A stretch of 7,837 nt of DNA from Pseudomonadota bacterium (GTDB lineage: Bacteria > Pseudomonadota > Gammaproteobacteria > Burkholderiales > Rhodocyclaceae), in assembly GCA_021811225.1 (NCBI GenBank), contig JAJZPJ010000123.1, positions 1 through 7,837 of the forward strand, given 5' to 3'. Each line of letters opens with the position of its first letter. Within the stretch, counting starts at the first letter, position 1. The position numbers and the translations under genes were made by a program. Shown here in pieces: positions 5,772 through 7,837 of the stretch. The notes beneath the pieces were generated by a model. The model worked only from the letters and a program-made list of their open reading frames with translations, searched no databases and was not told the DNA's origin.

Positions 5772-7172
5772 TCAGCCGGGCGGCAGGATCTTTCCGGGGT
5801 TCATCAGGTCGTCCGGATCAAGCGCGCGTTTCATCGCGCGCATCACCGCGAGGGCGGCATCCCCGTGTTCGCGCACCATGTATTTCTGCTTGCCGAGGCC
5901 GATGCCGTGTTCGCCGGTGGAGGTGCCTTCCATTTCCAGGGCGCGGTCGACCAGCCGGGCAGAAAGTTCGTGGACCCGCGCGACCTCGGCGCCATCGTCG
6001 GGGTCGACCAGCAGCACCAGGTGGAAGTTGCCGTCGCCGACGTGACCGAGCAGCGGCGCGATCAATCCGGAAGCCGCGACGTCGGCAACGGTAGCAGTGA
6101 TGCAGTCGGCCAACCGCGAGATCGGCACGCAGACGTCGGTGGTCAGCGCCCGCGCCCCCGGTTTCAAGCCCAGGCAGGCGTAATAGACGTCGTGACGAGC
6201 CTGCCATAGACGGCTTCTGTCTTCGGGACGGGTCGCCCATTCGAAGTCCATGCCGCCGTGTTCGCCAGCGATAGCCTGCACCGTTCGGGCTTGCTCCTCG
6301 ACGCCGGCGGGCGAACCGTGAAACTCGAAGAACAGCGTCGGCGCCTCGCGCAGCGTCGTCTTGCTGTGGCGGTTGATGGCCTTGATCGCCAGCGCGTCGA
6401 GCAATTCGATGCGCGCCACCGGCACGCCGAGCTGGATGGTTTGGATGACGGTGCCGACCGCCTCGACGACACTCGGAAAGGCGCAAACGGCGGACGAGAT
6501 CGCCTCGGGCACCGGATACAGACGGACGGTGAGCTCGGTGATGATGCCGAGCGTACCCTCGGAACCGATGAACAGCCGGGTCAGATCGTAGCCGGCTGCG
6601 GATTTCTTGGCGCGGCTACCGGTTTTGACGATGGCGCCATCGGCGGTCACCACGGTCATCGCCAGGACGTTGTCGCGCATGGTGCCGTAGCGCACGGCAT
6701 TGGTGCCCGAGGCGCGGGTCGCCGCCATGCCGCCCAGGCTGGCGTCGGCGCCGGGATCGATGGGGAAGAACAGGCCGGTGCCGTGCAGAGCGGCATTCAA
6801 CTGCTTCCTCGTCACGCCGGGCTGCACCGTGGCGTCGAGATCCTCGGAGCGCACGGCGAGCACCGCATTCATGTTCGAGAGATCGATCGAGAGTCCGCCG
6901 CGGACCGCCAACAGGTGTCCTTCCAGCGAGGTGCCGGTGCCGAAGGGGATGATCGGGATGCGGTGGGCGCGGCAGATCCGCACGGCCTCCGCGACCTCGG
7001 CGGTGCTCTGCGCGAACAGGACCGCGTCGGGCGGCGCCGGCGGCAGGGATGACTCGTCCTTGCCGTGGTGCGCGCGAACCGCTGCGGCGGTGGAGAAACG
7101 GCCGCCGAAACGCTCGCGCATGGCGGCGATGAATTGCGGCGGTACCTGCGCGGTGTCATGACGGGCATCCAT
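5772..7172 (-). CDS. FAD-binding D-lactate / 2-hydroxyacid dehydrogenase (LDHD/GlcD-like)
   Basis: 466-residue flavoprotein of the VAO/PCMH family that oxidises a D-2-hydroxyacid, most likely D-lactate to pyruvate, passing electrons to the respiratory chain. FAD-domain motifs are PFGTGTSLEGH (76-86), IDPGADASLGGM (138-149), ASGTNAVRYG (154-163) and FIGSEGTLGII (201-211). The C-terminal cap carries the family metal/substrate motifs HVGDGNFH (377-384, His377 and His384), GEHGIGLGK (420-428, Glu421) and DPDDLMNPGKI (452-462). No signal peptide is seen. Glycolate oxidase GlcD needs GlcE and GlcF, and neither is next door, which favours the single-subunit LDHD type; D-2-hydroxyglutarate or glycolate dehydrogenase remain possible. 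The ATG at 7172 is the best start, though it lacks an obvious ribosome site. It is the first gene of a likely pair with the methyltransferase and diverges from the tRNA operon. Confidence 0.92.
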   Translation of the reverse strand: MDARHDTAQVPPQFIAAMRERFGGRFSTAAAVRAHHGKDESSLPPAPPDAVLFAQSTAEVAEAVRICRAHRIPIIPFGTGTSLEGHLLAVRGGLSIDLSNMNAVLAVRSEDLDATVQPGVTRKQLNAALHGTGLFFPIDPGADASLGGMAATRASGTNAVRYGTMRDNVLAMTVVTADGAIVKTGSRAKKSAAGYDLTRLFIGSEGTLGIITELTVRLYPVPEAISSAVCAFPSVVEAVGTVIQTIQLGVPVARIELLDALAIKAINRHSKTTLREAPTLFFEFHGSPAGVEEQARTVQAIAGEHGGMDFEWATRPEDRSRLWQARHDVYYACLGLKPGARALTTDVCVPISRLADCITATVADVAASGLIAPLLGHVGDGNFHLVLLVDPDDGAEVARVHELSARLVDRALEMEGTSTGEHGIGLGKQKYMVREHGDAALAVMRAMKRALDPDDLMNPGKILPPG

Positions 7173-7261
7173 GGCGGGGTCGAACGAAGTCTTCGGTGCG
7201 GCGGATTCTACCCGGCTTTGTTCGAACCGGCGGGCACCGGGCGGGGAAGTCTCCGGAAGGC

Positions 7262-7290
7262 TTGACTTTCCCCGGCAAAGAGCTCAAAAT
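7262..7290 (+). promoter_or_regulatory. Sigma-70-type promoter of the tRNA-tuf operon
   Basis: TTGACT (7262-7267, 5/6 match to the -35 consensus) and CAAAAT (7285-7290, 4/6 match to the -10 consensus) are separated by exactly 17 bp. The expected start near 7297 is a few bases before tRNA-Tyr. The six bases after the -10 box are all G/C (CGGCCG, 7291-7296). Such a GC-rich discriminator is typical of stable-RNA promoters under ppGpp/DksA stringent control; that regulation is inferred. Confidence 0.7.
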
Positions 7291-7303
7291 CGGCCGTTTC
7301 GCT

Positions 7304-7389
<86 letters not shown>

Positions 7390-7464
7390 CAGTAACGAGA
7401 GTACCGGCAGAGCAGGGAGCAGGGCTGGTTTTGGGGTTTCGCAGAGAGAGAGTTTAGGGATCGG

Positions 7465-7538
7465 GCGGGTGTAGCTCAATGGTAGAGCAGAAGCCTTCCA
7501 AGCTTATGACGAGGGTTCGATTCCCTTCACCCGCTCCA
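7465..7538 (+). tRNA. tRNA-Gly (anticodon UCC)
   Basis: 74-nt cloverleaf. The acceptor stem GCGGGTG pairs with CACCCGC (7528-7534), the discriminator is T and the CCA at 7536-7538 is encoded. The anticodon loop CTTCCAA gives TCC at 7497-7499. The D stem is GCTC/GAGC, and the T arm is GAGGG-TTCGATT-CCCTT. The outermost anticodon-stem pair is a G/A mismatch. It lies 76 nt after tRNA-Tyr on the same strand. Confidence 0.97.
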
Positions 7539-7563
7539 GGTTTTGGCGCTTTAGGTTTTTCGG

Positions 7564-7638
<75 letters not shown>

Positions 7639-7661
7639 GTTGATTGTGTGAATTGCAAGGC

Positions 7662-7685
7662 CCCCGCTACGGAGGTAGCGCCGGG
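7662..7685 (+). promoter_or_regulatory. Hairpin in the tRNA-Thr / tuf leader
   Basis: CGCTAC (7665-7670) and GTAGCG (7675-7680) form a perfect 6-bp stem closed by a GGAG tetraloop. Past a 2-nt bulge, CCC (7662-7664) can pair with GGG (7683-7685), for 9 bp in total. A T-rich stretch begins only about 8 nt later (around 7693-7703), so it is not a standard terminator. It may be a processing signal between the tRNA part and the tuf mRNA, or a partial attenuator. Confidence 0.4.
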
Positions 7686-7716
7686 TTCATCGGATTTTCT
7701 TTTGGGGTAGACGATC

Positions 7717-7837
7717 ATGGCAAAAGGCAAATTTGAGCGTACCAAGCCGCACGTGAACGTGGGGACGATTGGGCACGTAGACCACGGGAAGACGACGTTG
7801 ACGGCGGCGATCACGACGGTGCTGTCGGCGAAGTTTG
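7717..7837 (+). CDS. tuf: Elongation factor Tu (3'-truncated by window)
   Basis: First 40 codons of EF-Tu, the GTPase that delivers aminoacyl-tRNA to the ribosomal A site. The translation starts MAKGKFERTKPHVNVGTIG and contains the P-loop GHVDHGKT, which is diagnostic for the translation-factor GTPase family; the following TLTAAITTVLSAKF is typical of EF-Tu. The remaining roughly 355 residues are beyond the window. GGGG (7704-7707), 9 nt before the ATG, is the nearest ribosome-site candidate and is weak for such a highly expressed gene. It is the last visible member of the tRNA-tuf operon; the tufB-type copy is suggested by the tRNA context. Confidence 0.96.
   Translation, partial: MAKGKFERTKPHVNVGTIGHVDHGKTTLTAAITTVLSAKF

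Noticed and set aside
6258..7052. Plus-strand frame (264 codons) opposite the FAD dehydrogenase
   Set aside because: Composition is biased and motif-free; the opposite strand encodes all diagnostic FAD-linked oxidase motifs.
7662..7703. Intrinsic terminator after tRNA-Thr
   Set aside because: The stem is not followed directly by a T-run and tuf starts 32 nt further on the same strand with no clear promoter of its own, so full termination is unlikely.

Overview
This GC-rich window (bacterial, roughly 60-65% GC by eye) looks like part of a betaproteobacterial chromosome. The evidence is a short PhaM-type polyhydroxyalkanoate-granule protein, a fused IcmF mutase, and a tRNA-Tyr / tRNA-Gly / tRNA-Thr / tuf cluster. 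Within the class, a Rhodocyclales-like organism (Azoarcus, Thauera or Accumulibacter relatives) is my best guess. That is inference from protein style, not a database result.

Layout. Positions 1-2274 (+) hold the C-terminal two thirds of IcmF, the coenzyme-B12-dependent isobutyryl-CoA mutase fused to its own G-protein chaperone; its 5' end lies outside the window. It converges, 23 bp apart, on a minus-strand pair: phaM-like (3060-3413), then an RluF-type 23S rRNA pseudouridine synthase (2298-3029), 30 bp apart. A divergent interval of about 100 bp separates phaM from a plus-strand NarL/LuxR-type response regulator (3518-4141) with no sensor kinase beside it. The regulator converges, 7 bp apart, on an orphan ParA/MinD-like ATPase (4149-4853, minus). 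Upstream of that lies a 135-bp gap with a perfect 8-bp tandem repeat, then a minus-strand pair: a FAD-linked D-lactate/2-hydroxyacid dehydrogenase (5772-7172) followed by a membrane-anchored SAM-dependent methyltransferase (4989-5753). From 7262 the strand switches to a stable-RNA/translation operon: a sigma-70-like promoter, tRNA-Tyr(GUA), tRNA-Gly(UCC), tRNA-Thr(GGU), a short leader with a hairpin, and the first 40 codons of elongation factor Tu, which runs off the end.

How the genes fit together. The only clear functional unit is the tRNA-tuf operon, which couples EF-Tu to three of its tRNA substrates. IcmF (acyl-CoA carbon-skeleton rearrangement), the PhaM-like protein (carbon storage granules) and the lactate dehydrogenase all suit a heterotroph handling short-chain acids, but their adjacency does not show a shared pathway. 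I see no mobile element, CRISPR array, phage gene or defence system. The least explained parts are the orphan ParA-like ATPase with its repeat, the four-helix membrane methyltransferase that lies in the same frame as the dehydrogenase stop, and the unusually short PhaM-like protein.
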